Positions 7,799-15,700 of a stretch of 17,665 bases of DNA are shown here, piece by piece. The stretch's first letter is position 1. Every line of letters begins with the position of its first letter. This DNA is from Heyndrickxia sporothermodurans (GTDB taxonomy: Bacteria; Bacillota; Bacilli; Bacillales; Bacillaceae_C): assembly GCF_016785185.1 (NCBI RefSeq), contig NZ_JAEKDY010000068.1. One strand, given 5' to 3'. Both the position numbers and the translations under genes were made by a program. A model generated the notes under the pieces. The model did no database searches. It had not been told where the DNA came from and saw only the letters and a program-made list of their open reading frames with translations.

Positions 7799-7979
7799 AT
7801 ATATCGTTAAGATCTTTTTCTTCTCTTGATGCAAGTCTTGCTGTCGTTTTTTCTGTTATTCTTTCATAACATTCATCACACATATAAGTATGAATCGGAC
7901 GATTTCGAAGTCGTTTTGCCATGATGGAATCATCATCTATATCATTTATTTTTTCGCATAATACACATTTTACTTTCAT
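7797..7979 (-). CDS. ylaI: YlaI family zinc-ribbon protein (DUF2197)
   Basis: A 60-aa soluble protein with two CxxC pairs, Cys5-Cys8 and Cys34-Cys37, separated by 25 residues. This predicts a four-cysteine zinc ribbon. Between them lies a basic stretch (AKRLRNRP), and the C terminus is charged. This matches the DUF2197/YlaI family, whose function is unknown; nucleic-acid binding is only a guess from fold and charge. GGGGTG lies about eight bases before the ATG at 7979. It is downstream of ylaJ in the same direction but has its own promoter at 8010-8038. Confidence 0.85.
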   Translation of the reverse strand: MKVKCVLCEKINDIDDDSIMAKRLRNRPIHTYMCDECYERITEKTTARLASREEKDLNDI

Positions 7980-8009
7980 TCAGTTACACCCCGAGTTACC
8001 GTTTTTTTT

Positions 8010-8038
8010 AGTATAACATGGAAATGAAAGTGTGGAAA
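8010..8038 (-). promoter_or_regulatory. sigma-A promoter for ylaI
   Basis: On the minus strand TTTCCA (8033-8038, 4 of 6) is followed after exactly 17 bases by TATACT (8010-8015, 5 of 6), with the TG of an extended -10 (TGTTATACT). The ylaI leader would be about 25 nt. This separates vegetative ylaI expression from the sporulation-type signal upstream of ylaJ. Confidence 0.65.
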
Positions 8039-8055
8039 TTTTGGACTTTTCATTT

Positions 8056-8655
8056 TTATTTTTTATTATTTGATTGGTTTTCTTGTTCTCTTTCAAGTTG
8101 CTTATCTTTTGATTGATTTAATTCTTGTTTAGGTTTTTCCGTACCACTTTGCGGATTTTTTGGTTCTACGATATTTTTCGGTATTTCCGGCATAAGCCTA
8201 CCTGCAATATCTGCGAGTTCATTGATAATCCCTTGTCCGGGTTTGCCGTTGCGTATATCTTGTCCAATTTCGCGAAGACGTTGTGTAAAATCAGGGTCAG
8301 CAACGACTATAGCGTTAGCTCCATATGGATCATGTTTTAAGCTCTCAGCAACCGAATACTTAATGGACCCCACCCTGGAACGATCAATATTATCATCAAC
8401 ATCAATCCCAACAAGAGCATAATTACTGAATACTACCGCTGTTGCATCTTTAACATTGGGAACGCTTACGGCAAGGTCTACAAGACGTTGTGAAATTTGC
8501 TGTCCTGTTTTTCTATCAACATTTTTTATATTGCTATCTTTAACAGAAATCGTTTTTGGTGTGATATTATTGTTGTTTTTACCCTGTCCAGCTTCATTGT
8601 TTGCGCACGCACTTAATAAGATAGTAGTACAAAGAAGTAATCCTATTTTTTTCAA
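8056..8655 (-). CDS. ylaJ: YhcN/YlaJ family sporulation lipoprotein
   Basis: A 199-aa secreted lipoprotein. MKK, a hydrophobic core and the lipobox LSAC (14-17) give lipidation at Cys17. A low-complexity Asn-rich linker (NNNN near 27-30) precedes the YhcN/YlaJ domain (about 35-155). Recognisable are ISQRLVDLAVSVPNVKDATAVVFSNYALVGIDV and the DPYGANAIVVADPDFTQRLREI block. The C-terminal ~45 residues are a charged Pro/Glu/Lys/Gln tail ending in NNKK. Members of this family are forespore-expressed spore membrane or cortex lipoproteins linked to germination. The start is TTG at 8655 with GAGGTGAG at 8661-8668. A sigma-G-type promoter lies about 90 bases upstream, fitting that role. Confidence 0.92.
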   Translation of the reverse strand: MKKIGLLLCTTILLSACANNEAGQGKNNNNITPKTISVKDSNIKNVDRKTGQQISQRLVDLAVSVPNVKDATAVVFSNYALVGIDVDDNIDRSRVGSIKYSVAESLKHDPYGANAIVVADPDFTQRLREIGQDIRNGKPGQGIINELADIAGRLMPEIPKNIVEPKNPQSGTEKPKQELNQSKDKQLEREQENQSNNKK

Positions 8656-8670
8656 CTAAACTCACCTCAT

Positions 8671-8820
8671 TTAATCTATTCTTAATCCATTCCGCTTTTC
8701 TAATTGTCTAGCTGCATCGCAATAATCTAGGTGCGATATCGCATTTCTATATTTAGTGTGCAATTTTCTTCTATCTTTATTCATTTGTTCATATATTTTA
8801 GCAATGTCCGTCCACTTCAA
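8671..8820 (-). CDS. candidate 49-aa small protein upstream of ylaJ
   Basis: An open frame on the minus strand runs from a TTG at 8820 to a TAA at 8671-8673, only 15 bases before the ylaJ start. It encodes 49 residues: KWTDIAKIYEQMNKDRRKL, then HTKYRNAISHLDYCDAARQL, then a short basic tail. The pattern suggests two amphipathic helices, and residues 31-41 faintly recall UVR-motif helices. Against it: no Shine-Dalgarno precedes the TTG (the upstream bases are pyrimidine-rich), no in-frame ATG has one either, and a sigma-G-type promoter at 8754-8783 lies inside it. It could be a genuine small gene, a decayed one, or chance. I do not recognise a family. Confidence 0.28.
   Translation of the reverse strand: MKWTDIAKIYEQMNKDRRKLHTKYRNAISHLDYCDAARQLEKRNGLRID
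8754..8783 (-). promoter_or_regulatory. sigma-G (forespore) type promoter for ylaJ
   Basis: On the minus strand TGAATA (8778-8783) and CACACTA (8754-8760) are separated by 17 bases. This matches the forespore sigma-G consensus TGAATA / CATACTA at 6 of 6 and 6 of 7 positions with correct spacing. Transcription would begin near 8747, giving ylaJ a leader of about 90 nt. It agrees with the sporulation role of the YhcN/YlaJ family. Confidence 0.55.
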
Positions 8821-8821
8821 A

Positions 8822-8852
8822 TGAACAGGAAGTAGAAAAAGTTCATATTATA
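8822..8852. promoter_or_regulatory. overlapping divergent promoter elements for ylaK (+) and possibly the ylaJ side (-)
   Basis: Rightward: TGAACA (8822-8827, 4 of 6), an 18-base spacer and TATTAT (8846-8851, 5 of 6) could drive ylaK with a leader of about 25-30 nt. Leftward: a perfect TATAAT on the minus strand at 8847-8852, with no good -35, could give vegetative transcription toward ylaJ. The two -10 boxes share almost the same bases. Confidence 0.35.
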
Positions 8853-8884
8853 CAATAATCCAATAAGGAGCAGGAGGCATCAAT

Positions 8885-10213
8885 TTGAAGAAAATATATG
8901 TATTAGATACAAATGTCTTATTACAGGATCCGAATGCCATATTTTCTTTTGAAGATAATGAAATCGTCATTCCAGCTGTAGTGCTAGAAGAGGTTGATTC
9001 GAAAAAGAGGTATATGGATGAAATTGGACGTAATGCCAGACAAGTATCCAAATTGATTGACAGCTTTAGAAAAGCAGGGAAGCTCCATGAAAAGATTCCT
9101 CTTGAGAATGGTGGAGTACTAAGAATTGAATTAAATCACCGATCATTTCAACAATTACAAGATATATTTATTGAAAAAACGAATGATAATCGAATATTAG
9201 CCGTCGCTAAGAATTTATTCTTAGAGGAGGAAACGAAGGAAAATGGTAGACCGGTCATTCTAGTTAGTAAAGATGCTTTAGTAAGGGTTAAGGCAGATGC
9301 ACTCGGATTACAGGCGGAAGATTTTTTAAACGATCGAGTAGTAGAAATTGATCATATATACACAGGCTTACTTGAAATTTATATAAATATCGACTTATTA
9401 AATTTATTTTATGAGAAAGGTGAATTAGCTTTATCGGAGATTACCCATCACCCTTTTTACCCCAATCAATTTTTAATCATGAAAGACGCATTAGGAAGTT
9501 CTTCTTCCGCTATTGGGATTGTAGATCAAACAGGTAAAGTCGTACGAAAATTAGTTTATAACCATGAGCCGATTTGGGGAATTAAGCCTAGAAATGTAGG
9601 GCAAACAATGGCGATGGAATTATTATTTAGACAAGACATTAATCTTGTAACAATGATTGGAAAAGCAGGAACTGGAAAGACTCTTCTTGCATTAGCATCG
9701 GGGCTGATGCAAACGGAAGATTTACATTCCTATAAAAAACTTCTTGTTGCTCGTCCAATCGTGCCGGTAGGAAAGGATTTGGGGTATTTACCAGGTGAAA
9801 AACAAGAGAAATTAAGACCTTGGATGCAGCCGATTTATGATAATTTAGAATATCTGTTTAATACAAAAAAACCAGGTGAATTAGAGGCAATACTCGCTGG
9901 AATGGGATCGATAGAAGTGGAGGCATTAACGTATATACGCGGAAGAAGTATTCCGGACCAATTTATTATTATTGATGAAGCTCAAAATTTAACGAAGCAT
10001 GAAGTGAAAACGATTTTAACGAGAGTGGGAGAAAGAAGTAAAATTGTGTTAATGGGTGATCCAGAACAAATTGATCATCCATATTTAGACGAATATAATA
10101 ACGGATTAACGTATGTTCTCGAAAAGTTTAAGGATCAATCAGTGGCCGGGCATATTAAATTAATGAAAGGTGAAAGATCGGGATTAGCACAATTAGCAGC
10201 TGATCTTCTATAA
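8885..10213 (+). CDS. ylaK: PIN-PhoH fusion ATPase (PhoH family, YlaK)
   Basis: A 442-aa two-domain cytoplasmic protein of the PhoH2 type. The N-terminal PIN-like ribonuclease domain (about 1-145) starts VLDTNVLL with Asp8. LEEVD with Glu36 and SKD with Asp130 supply further acidic metal ligands. The C-terminal PhoH P-loop ATPase (about 225-442) has Walker A GKAGTGKT at 259-266, Walker B IIIDEAQN at 361-368, and the sensor-like GDPEQID at 391-397. Mycobacterial PhoH2 proteins with this architecture act as RNA helicase/RNases, sometimes with a VapB-like partner; no such antitoxin is adjacent here. The start is TTG at 8885, seven bases after AGGAGG (8872-8877). The gene is monocistronic, divergent from ylaJ and convergent with ylaL. 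Confidence 0.95.
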   Translation: MKKIYVLDTNVLLQDPNAIFSFEDNEIVIPAVVLEEVDSKKRYMDEIGRNARQVSKLIDSFRKAGKLHEKIPLENGGVLRIELNHRSFQQLQDIFIEKTNDNRILAVAKNLFLEEETKENGRPVILVSKDALVRVKADALGLQAEDFLNDRVVEIDHIYTGLLEIYINIDLLNLFYEKGELALSEITHHPFYPNQFLIMKDALGSSSSAIGIVDQTGKVVRKLVYNHEPIWGIKPRNVGQTMAMELLFRQDINLVTMIGKAGTGKTLLALASGLMQTEDLHSYKKLLVARPIVPVGKDLGYLPGEKQEKLRPWMQPIYDNLEYLFNTKKPGELEAILAGMGSIEVEALTYIRGRSIPDQFIIIDEAQNLTKHEVKTILTRVGERSKIVLMGDPEQIDHPYLDEYNNGLTYVLEKFKDQSVAGHIKLMKGERSGLAQLAADLL

Positions 10214-10229
10214 AAATGAAAGTAAGAAA

Positions 10230-10306
10230 AATCTTTAATTTGTCGTTATTAACACAACAGAATGGTGTGTATACCATTCTGTTGCTGCAATAACTTATTA
10301 AAGATT
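10230..10306. repeat. three-tier inverted repeat / terminator between ylaK and ylaL
   Basis: Nested arms form a 77-base imperfect hairpin. The outer AATCTTTAAT (10230-10239) pairs with 10297-10306. The middle GTTATT (10245-10250) pairs with AATAAC (10289-10294). The inner CAACAGAATGGT (10255-10266) pairs perfectly with 10273-10284 around a 6-nt loop. The right outer arm overlaps the ylaL stop codon. On the minus strand the structure runs into TTTCTTACTTTC, so it can terminate ylaL. On the plus strand no U-tract follows, so its role for ylaK is less clear. Confidence 0.75.
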
Positions 10307-10796
10307 ACTCCACACGAAAACCTTTGACATATTTTATTGGCTGATCTTTATTTGAGCCGTCTTCGAATAAAATGTGTACTGGCCCGTCCTCTTTGAGCGC
10401 TTTCCCTTCTTTTGAAAAAGCGATGATAAGGTCGTAAGCTTCATTGATCGGAATTTGTATTTCTTCATCTTTTGTTTCAATAATAAGCGTAGTCGCACTT
10501 TCAAGAGGTTCAGCGTTTTTTAAAAACGGTTCGAACTTAATGCCGAATGTACCGGTTAGAAGTCTTTGTTTCAAAAATTTCTTCTCCGATTTTAATGTTG
10601 GGGGGGATATTGCACCTTCTTTAATTTCGCGATCAAAAAATTTACCAACACTTTTTGTATATTCTTCATCCTCGTCAATACCGGTATTCTTATTATCAAA
10701 ATATGTAGTTAAATCTAGTTTCCGATCGTCAAATATCCAAGTTCCGGCGTCTAAAGTAATTGGGAACTTAACATTACCTTTTATTGGAATAATCAT
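10305..10796 (-). CDS. ylaL: YlaL family protein (often annotated peptidyl-prolyl isomerase)
   Basis: A 163-aa soluble protein agreeing in length (162-163 aa) and recalled sequence with B. subtilis YlaL. The opening MIIPIKGNVKFPITLD, the GTWIFDDRKLDLTTYF block, the RLLTGTFGIKFEPFL segment and the ending YVKGFRVE are characteristic. Databases often label the family peptidyl-prolyl cis-trans isomerase, but I see no recognised cyclophilin, FKBP or parvulin motif, so function is best left open. No signal peptide or membrane segment. A perfect AAGGAGG at 10804-10810 precedes the ATG by seven bases. The gene is monocistronic from a good sigma-A promoter. Confidence 0.88.
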   Translation of the reverse strand: MIIPIKGNVKFPITLDAGTWIFDDRKLDLTTYFDNKNTGIDEDEEYTKSVGKFFDREIKEGAISPPTLKSEKKFLKQRLLTGTFGIKFEPFLKNAEPLESATTLIIETKDEEIQIPINEAYDLIIAFSKEGKALKEDGPVHILFEDGSNKDQPIKYVKGFRVE

Positions 10797-10820
10797 TTTT
10801 TAACCTCCTTACATTTTAAA

Positions 10821-10849
10821 ATTATACTCTGAAAAAATGAACTTGTCAC
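10821..10849 (-). promoter_or_regulatory. sigma-A promoter for ylaL
   Basis: On the minus strand GTGACA (10844-10849, 5 of 6) and TATAAT (10821-10826, 6 of 6) are separated by 17 bases. This is the closest sigma-A consensus match in the window. Confidence 0.8.
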
Positions 10850-10937
10850 ATTTACCTAAACTTTTCATAATGAAAAAAGTTTCCTAAACCAAAATTATAT
10901 GAGAAAATAGAAGTACGAAAATTAATACTCTTAATCC

Positions 10938-10966
10938 TTGCATTTTGCTTCTTTTCAGAGTAAAAT
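10938..10966 (+). promoter_or_regulatory. probable promoter for ylaN
   Basis: TTGCAT (10938-10943) and TAAAAT (10961-10966, 5 of 6) are separated by 17 bases. The -35 keeps only the TTG core. The leader is about 40 nt and ends in an unusual run of six G (11000-11005) acting as the ribosome binding site. Confidence 0.5.
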
Positions 10967-11011
10967 TTTTAGATAGGATTGTCTAATTGTTCGTAAATTG
11001 GGGGGATCAAT

Positions 11012-11296
11012 ATGGCGTCTGAAATTAAAATGGATCACCGGGAAAAAGCCTATTCTCTTTTAAGGGTGGACGCAGAGAAAATTTTGCGCTTAATTAAAGT
11101 CCAGATGGATAATTTAACGATGCCCCAATGTCCATTATATGAAGAAGTATTGGATACACAAATGTTTGGCCTATCCCGTGAAATAGATTTTGCAGTCAGA
11201 CTAGGCTTGGTGGAAGAGAAGGATGGTAAGGAGTTACTCGATTCATTAGAACGAGAGCTTACCGCTTTACATGAAGCATCCACAAAAAAATCATAA
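11012..11296 (+). CDS. ylaN: YlaN (UPF0358), iron-homeostasis protein
   Basis: A 94-aa all-helical soluble protein matching the UPF0358/YlaN family. Family hallmarks are the N-terminal EKAYSLLRVDAEKILRLIKVQ helix, MPQCPLYEEVLDTQMFGLSREIDFAVRLGL, and the C-terminal EKDGKELLDSLERELTALHEA helix. YlaN is reported essential under low iron in B. subtilis, and in Staphylococcus it binds Fe(II) and relieves Fur repression, so a role in iron sensing is established knowledge rather than visible here. Cys40 and nearby acidic residues and histidines are possible ligands. The ATG at 11012 follows GGGGGG by six bases. It precedes ftsW, as in B. subtilis, but is separated from it by a strong terminator. Confidence 0.92.
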   Translation: MASEIKMDHREKAYSLLRVDAEKILRLIKVQMDNLTMPQCPLYEEVLDTQMFGLSREIDFAVRLGLVEEKDGKELLDSLERELTALHEASTKKS

Positions 11297-11300
11297 TTAA

Positions 11301-11339
11301 AAAACTCAAACAGTTCACAGAAATTGTTTGAGTTTTTTT
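11301..11339 (+). terminator. intrinsic terminator after ylaN
   Basis: AAAACTCAAACA (11301-11312) pairs perfectly with TGTTTGAGTTTT (11325-11336) around a 12-nt loop and ends in seven T. No convincing promoter is seen in the remaining ~115 bases before ftsW, though one must exist if this terminator is efficient. Confidence 0.88.
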
Positions 11340-11456
11340 GTAAAATAGGAGTGAAGAGTATCTTTTGTAAACTTTTTATTAATTTCTTTCACTAAGCAGG
11401 AAATAAAAAATTATTGAAGAATATCTTTTTATAGACTAAAGGATTGGAAGGTTACT

Positions 11457-12668
11457 ATGTTAAAAAAAATCTTAAAGTCTTATGACTATTCACTTGTCGT
11501 CGTGTACATACTTCTTTGTTTATTCGGATTAGTCATGATATATAGTGCAAGCATGGTGGTTGCTGTTCAAAAATACGGTTATAGCAGTGATTTCTTTTAT
11601 ATGAAACAATTAAAAAGTTTTATATTTTCGCTAATTGCTTTTATCATTACCGCTTTTTTTCCGTATAAAATATATAAAAGCAATAAATTTCTTGGGACGA
11701 TTATGCTTATATCGGTTGTAGCCCTTATCGGGATCCGTCTGTTTGGTCATAATTCAAATAATGCGCAAAGCTGGTTTAAAATTGGGACAAGCATGATTCA
11801 ACCATCAGAGTTTGTAAAATTAAGTGTCATCATCTACCTCTCTGCAGTATATGCGAAGAAGCAGTCATATATTGATCAATTTAATAAAGGAGTCATTCCA
11901 CCTTTATTATTTTTAATCTTCGTTTGTTTTTTGATTGCGATTGAGCCTGATTTTGGTACAGCGTCCATAATTTTTGCGATTGGACTTACGATACTGCTTT
12001 GTTCCGGAATGAAAATGAAAACGATGATGAAACTATTGGGTTTGGGATTAATTATTGTCCTACTCCTTTCTCCCGTCTTTTTATTAAAAAAGGATGAAAT
12101 ATTTACAAAAAATAAAATTGCACGGATCACGGGTTATATGGATCCCTTTAAAAACCATACGGATGAGGGGTTTCAATTATACAATTCCTACTTGGCCTTA
12201 GGATCCGGCGGTGTAAAGGGATTAGGTCTTGGGCAAAGCGTTCAAAAGCTTGGCTATCTTCCCGAGCCCCATACAGATTTTATTATGGCTATTATTGCAG
12301 AAGAGCTCGGAATTTTTGGTGTCGGTTTTGTCATTATTGGTTTATCCTACCTCGTTCTACGAGGTATATATATAGGGGTAAAATGCCGGGATCCATTTGG
12401 TAGTTTATTATCAATAGGTATCTCAAGTATGATAGGTATTCAAAGCTTTATTAATTTGGGAGGGGTGTCCGGATTAATACCCATTACAGGGGTTCCATTA
12501 CCATTGATTAGTTATGGAGGTTCTTCACTGCTTCTTTTATCAGCTTCATTAGGTGTGTTAGTCAATGTATCAATGTTTGTAAAGTATGAAGATAAGTATA
12601 AGAAAAAAGAAGAGACTACTACTTTTGTAAATTCGAAATTTAATAATCGTGGATTTAAGGTACATTAA
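11457..12668 (+). CDS. ftsW: peptidoglycan polymerase FtsW (SEDS family)
   Basis: A 403-aa polytopic SEDS glycosyltransferase with about ten membrane helices. It polymerises lipid II at the division septum together with a class B PBP. Visible signatures are MIYSAS at 27-32, SWFKIG..MIQPSEFVKL (105-122) and EPDFGTA at 163-169. The large extracellular loop contains LGYLPEPHTDFIMAIIAEELG (about 265-285), with the catalytic aspartate Asp274. The C-terminal GVPLPLISYGGSS is at 345-357. Context (ylaN upstream, pycA downstream) matches ftsW/ylaO rather than rodA or spoVE. GGAAGG ends five bases before the ATG. The charged cytoplasmic tail after 375 (KYKKKEETTT) is typical. pycA begins 49 nt later, so partial cotranscription is possible. 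Confidence 0.94.
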   Translation: MLKKILKSYDYSLVVVYILLCLFGLVMIYSASMVVAVQKYGYSSDFFYMKQLKSFIFSLIAFIITAFFPYKIYKSNKFLGTIMLISVVALIGIRLFGHNSNNAQSWFKIGTSMIQPSEFVKLSVIIYLSAVYAKKQSYIDQFNKGVIPPLLFLIFVCFLIAIEPDFGTASIIFAIGLTILLCSGMKMKTMMKLLGLGLIIVLLLSPVFLLKKDEIFTKNKIARITGYMDPFKNHTDEGFQLYNSYLALGSGGVKGLGLGQSVQKLGYLPEPHTDFIMAIIAEELGIFGVGFVIIGLSYLVLRGIYIGVKCRDPFGSLLSIGISSMIGIQSFINLGGVSGLIPITGVPLPLISYGGSSLLLLSASLGVLVNVSMFVKYEDKYKKKEETTTFVNSKFNNRGFKVH

Positions 12669-12717
12669 TTTACAATTACTAATCCATCGAAGATCATGCA
12701 AAGGGGAGACATACTGT

Positions 12718-15700
12718 ATGAAAAAAATTGAAAAGGTATTGGTAGCGAACAGAGGAGAAATAGCGATTCGAGTTTTTCGAGCGTGTACAGAATTAAATAT
12801 TCGGACGGTAGCCATTTATTCTAAAGAAGACTCGGGATCTTATCATCGTTACAAAGCTGATGAAGCATACTTAGTTGGTGAAGGAAAAAAACCTATTGAT
12901 GCGTATTTAGATATTGAAGGAATTATTGAAATTGCGAAAAGTTCAAATGTAGATGCCATCCATCCGGGATATGGATTTCTTTCCGAAAACATTCAATTTG
13001 CAAAGCGATGTGTGGAAGAGGGGATTACATTTATCGGACCAAATACTAATCACTTAGATATGTTTGGGGATAAAGTAAAAGCGAAGGAACAAGCCATTCT
13101 TGCTAATATTCCGGTCATTCCGGGTAGTAATGGTCCAGTGTCTTCCCTTAGCGAAGTTCAAGATTTCGGTCAGCAACATGGATATCCAATTATCATTAAA
13201 GCATCACTAGGCGGTGGCGGCCGTGGGATGAGGATTGTTAATCACGCGGAGGAAGTGACTGAAGCGTTTACTCGCGCTAAGTCAGAAGCAAAAGCGGCAT
13301 TTGGAAATGATGAGGTTTATGTAGAAAAGTTTATTAAAAATCCGAAGCATATTGAAGTACAAATATTAGGTGATGCGAACGGCAATATTGTTCACTTATT
13401 TGAAAGGGATTGTTCAGTTCAAAGACGTCATCAAAAAGTCGTTGAGGTAGCTCCATGTGTATCACTATCCGATGAGTTACGAAAGGAAATTTGTCAAGCG
13501 GCAGTTAATTTAATGAAAAAAGTCAATTATGTAAACGCTGGTACGGTTGAATTTTTAGTAGCAGACAATGAATTTTATTTTATTGAAGTAAATCCGCGTG
13601 TACAAGTGGAGCATACAATTACAGAAATGATTACTGGCATTGATATTGTTCAGTCGCAAATTTTAATTGCGGAGGGGCATCAATTACATGGTGAAATTGT
13701 CAATATTCCTGAGCAGGATGAAATCACAATCAATGGCTATGCCATCCAATCTAGGGTGACAACGGAAGATCCATTAAATAATTTTATGCCCGATACTGGG
13801 AAAATTATGGCCTACCGTTCCGGCGGTGGTTTCGGTGTACGACTTGATGCGGGAAATGGCTTCCAAGGAGCTGTTATTACTCCATTTTATGATTCCCTTT
13901 TAGTAAAATTATCTACATCAGCTACTTCATTTGAAAAAGCTGCAGCAAAAATGGTGCGAAATCTTCAAGAATTTAGAATTAGAGGGATTAAAACAAATAT
14001 ACCTTTCCTAATAAATGTAGTGAAACATAAAAATTTCATTACCGGAGAGTATGATACATCATTCATTGACTCTACACCGGAACTATTTGACTTTCCTGCA
14101 AGCCGTGACCGTGGAACGAAAATGCTTTCTTATATTAGCAATGTTACGATTAATGGTTTCCCGGGAATTGAACAGAAGGAAAAGCCGTTCTATCCGAAAA
14201 ATAGAGTACCAAAAGTAAGTCTTGTAGAAGAATCCGCTTCCGGTACAAAGCAAGTACTTGACCGTGATGGGGCTGAAGGTTTAGTAAGATGGATTAAATC
14301 ACAAAAAGAAGTGTTACTAACTGATACAACATTCCGTGACGCACACCAATCATTACTTGCAACACGAGTAAGAACCCAAGACATTAAAAAAATAGCCGAA
14401 CCAACATCTAAATTATTACCGGATTTATTTTCGTTAGAAATGTGGGGAGGAGCTACCTTTGATGTTGCTTATCGATTTTTAAAGGAAGATCCTTGGCAAC
14501 GTTTGAAGGAATTAAGAGAAAGAGTTCCAAATGTCCTTTTCCAAATGCTATTTAGAGGTTCTAATGCGGTAGGGTATAAAAATTATCCGGATAATATTAT
14601 TCGTGAATTTGCAAAGCTGTCTGCAGATGTAGGTATTGATGTTTTTCGAATATTCGATAGTTTGAACTGGGTAAAAGGAATGGAAGTTGCCATTGATGCT
14701 GTTAGACAAACTGGAAAGATTGCGGAAGCTTCAATTTGTTATACTGGTGATATTAATGATCCGTTTAGAACTAAATATAATATTCAATATTATAAGGACT
14801 TGGCAAAAGAATTAGAAAACCAAGGGGCACATATTCTTGCTATTAAAGATATGGCTGGGTTATTAAAACCGCAAGCAGCTTATCAACTAATATCTGAATT
14901 AAAAGAAACAATCGATATCCCAATTCATCTGCATACACATGATACTAGCGGGAATGGTCTTTACACGTATGCAAAAGCAATTGATGCAGGTGTTGATATT
15001 GTAGATGTGGCATTAAATTCAATGGCGGGCTTAACATCACAGCCAAGCTTAAATGGATTATATTATGCGTTAGAGGGTACAGAAAGAAAACCAAAAATAA
15101 ATATCGAATCTGCGGAAAAGCTTTCTGATTATTGGGAAGATGTAAGAAAATATTATCGAGACTTTGAAAGTGGAATGAATTCACCGCACACAGAAGTATA
15201 CCGACATGAAATGCCGGGTGGGCAATATAGTAATCTGCAACAACAGGCGAAAGCTGTAGGGCTTGGAGATCGTTGGGATGAAGTGAAAGAAATGTACCAA
15301 ATTGTTAACCGTATGTTTGGAGATATTGTAAAAGTAACCCCATCTTCTAAGGTTGTTGGCGATATGGCTTTATTTATGGTGCAAAACGACCTAACGGAAG
15401 AAGATGTCTATTCACGTGGTATGAAAATAGATTTTCCTGATTCCGTAGTCGAATTGTTTCAAGGTTATTTAGGGCAACCAGTTGGCGGTTTTCCAAAAGA
15501 GCTTCAAAAAGTGATTCTTAAGGATAGAGAGCCTATTACAATTCGTCCGGGTGAATTAATGGAAAATGTTGATCTTCCTAGTTTGAAAGACGCATTGTCT
15601 AAAGAAATAGGCAGGGAAGCGAATGACCATGAAACGATTTCTTATGCATTATATCCTAAAGTGTTCTTAGATTATGTCAAAACTGTTCAGCAATTTGGTG

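Noticed and set aside
8885..10213. PIN-PhoH protein as part of a toxin-antitoxin system
   Set aside because: No antitoxin-like gene precedes it in the same direction. It has its own start signals and is a conserved core gene (ylaK) in this neighbourhood.
12649..12717. N-terminal extension of pyruvate carboxylase
   Set aside because: The extra residues do not resemble pyruvate carboxylase, overlap the end of ftsW and lack a ribosome binding site. AAGGGGAG fits the ATG at 12718.
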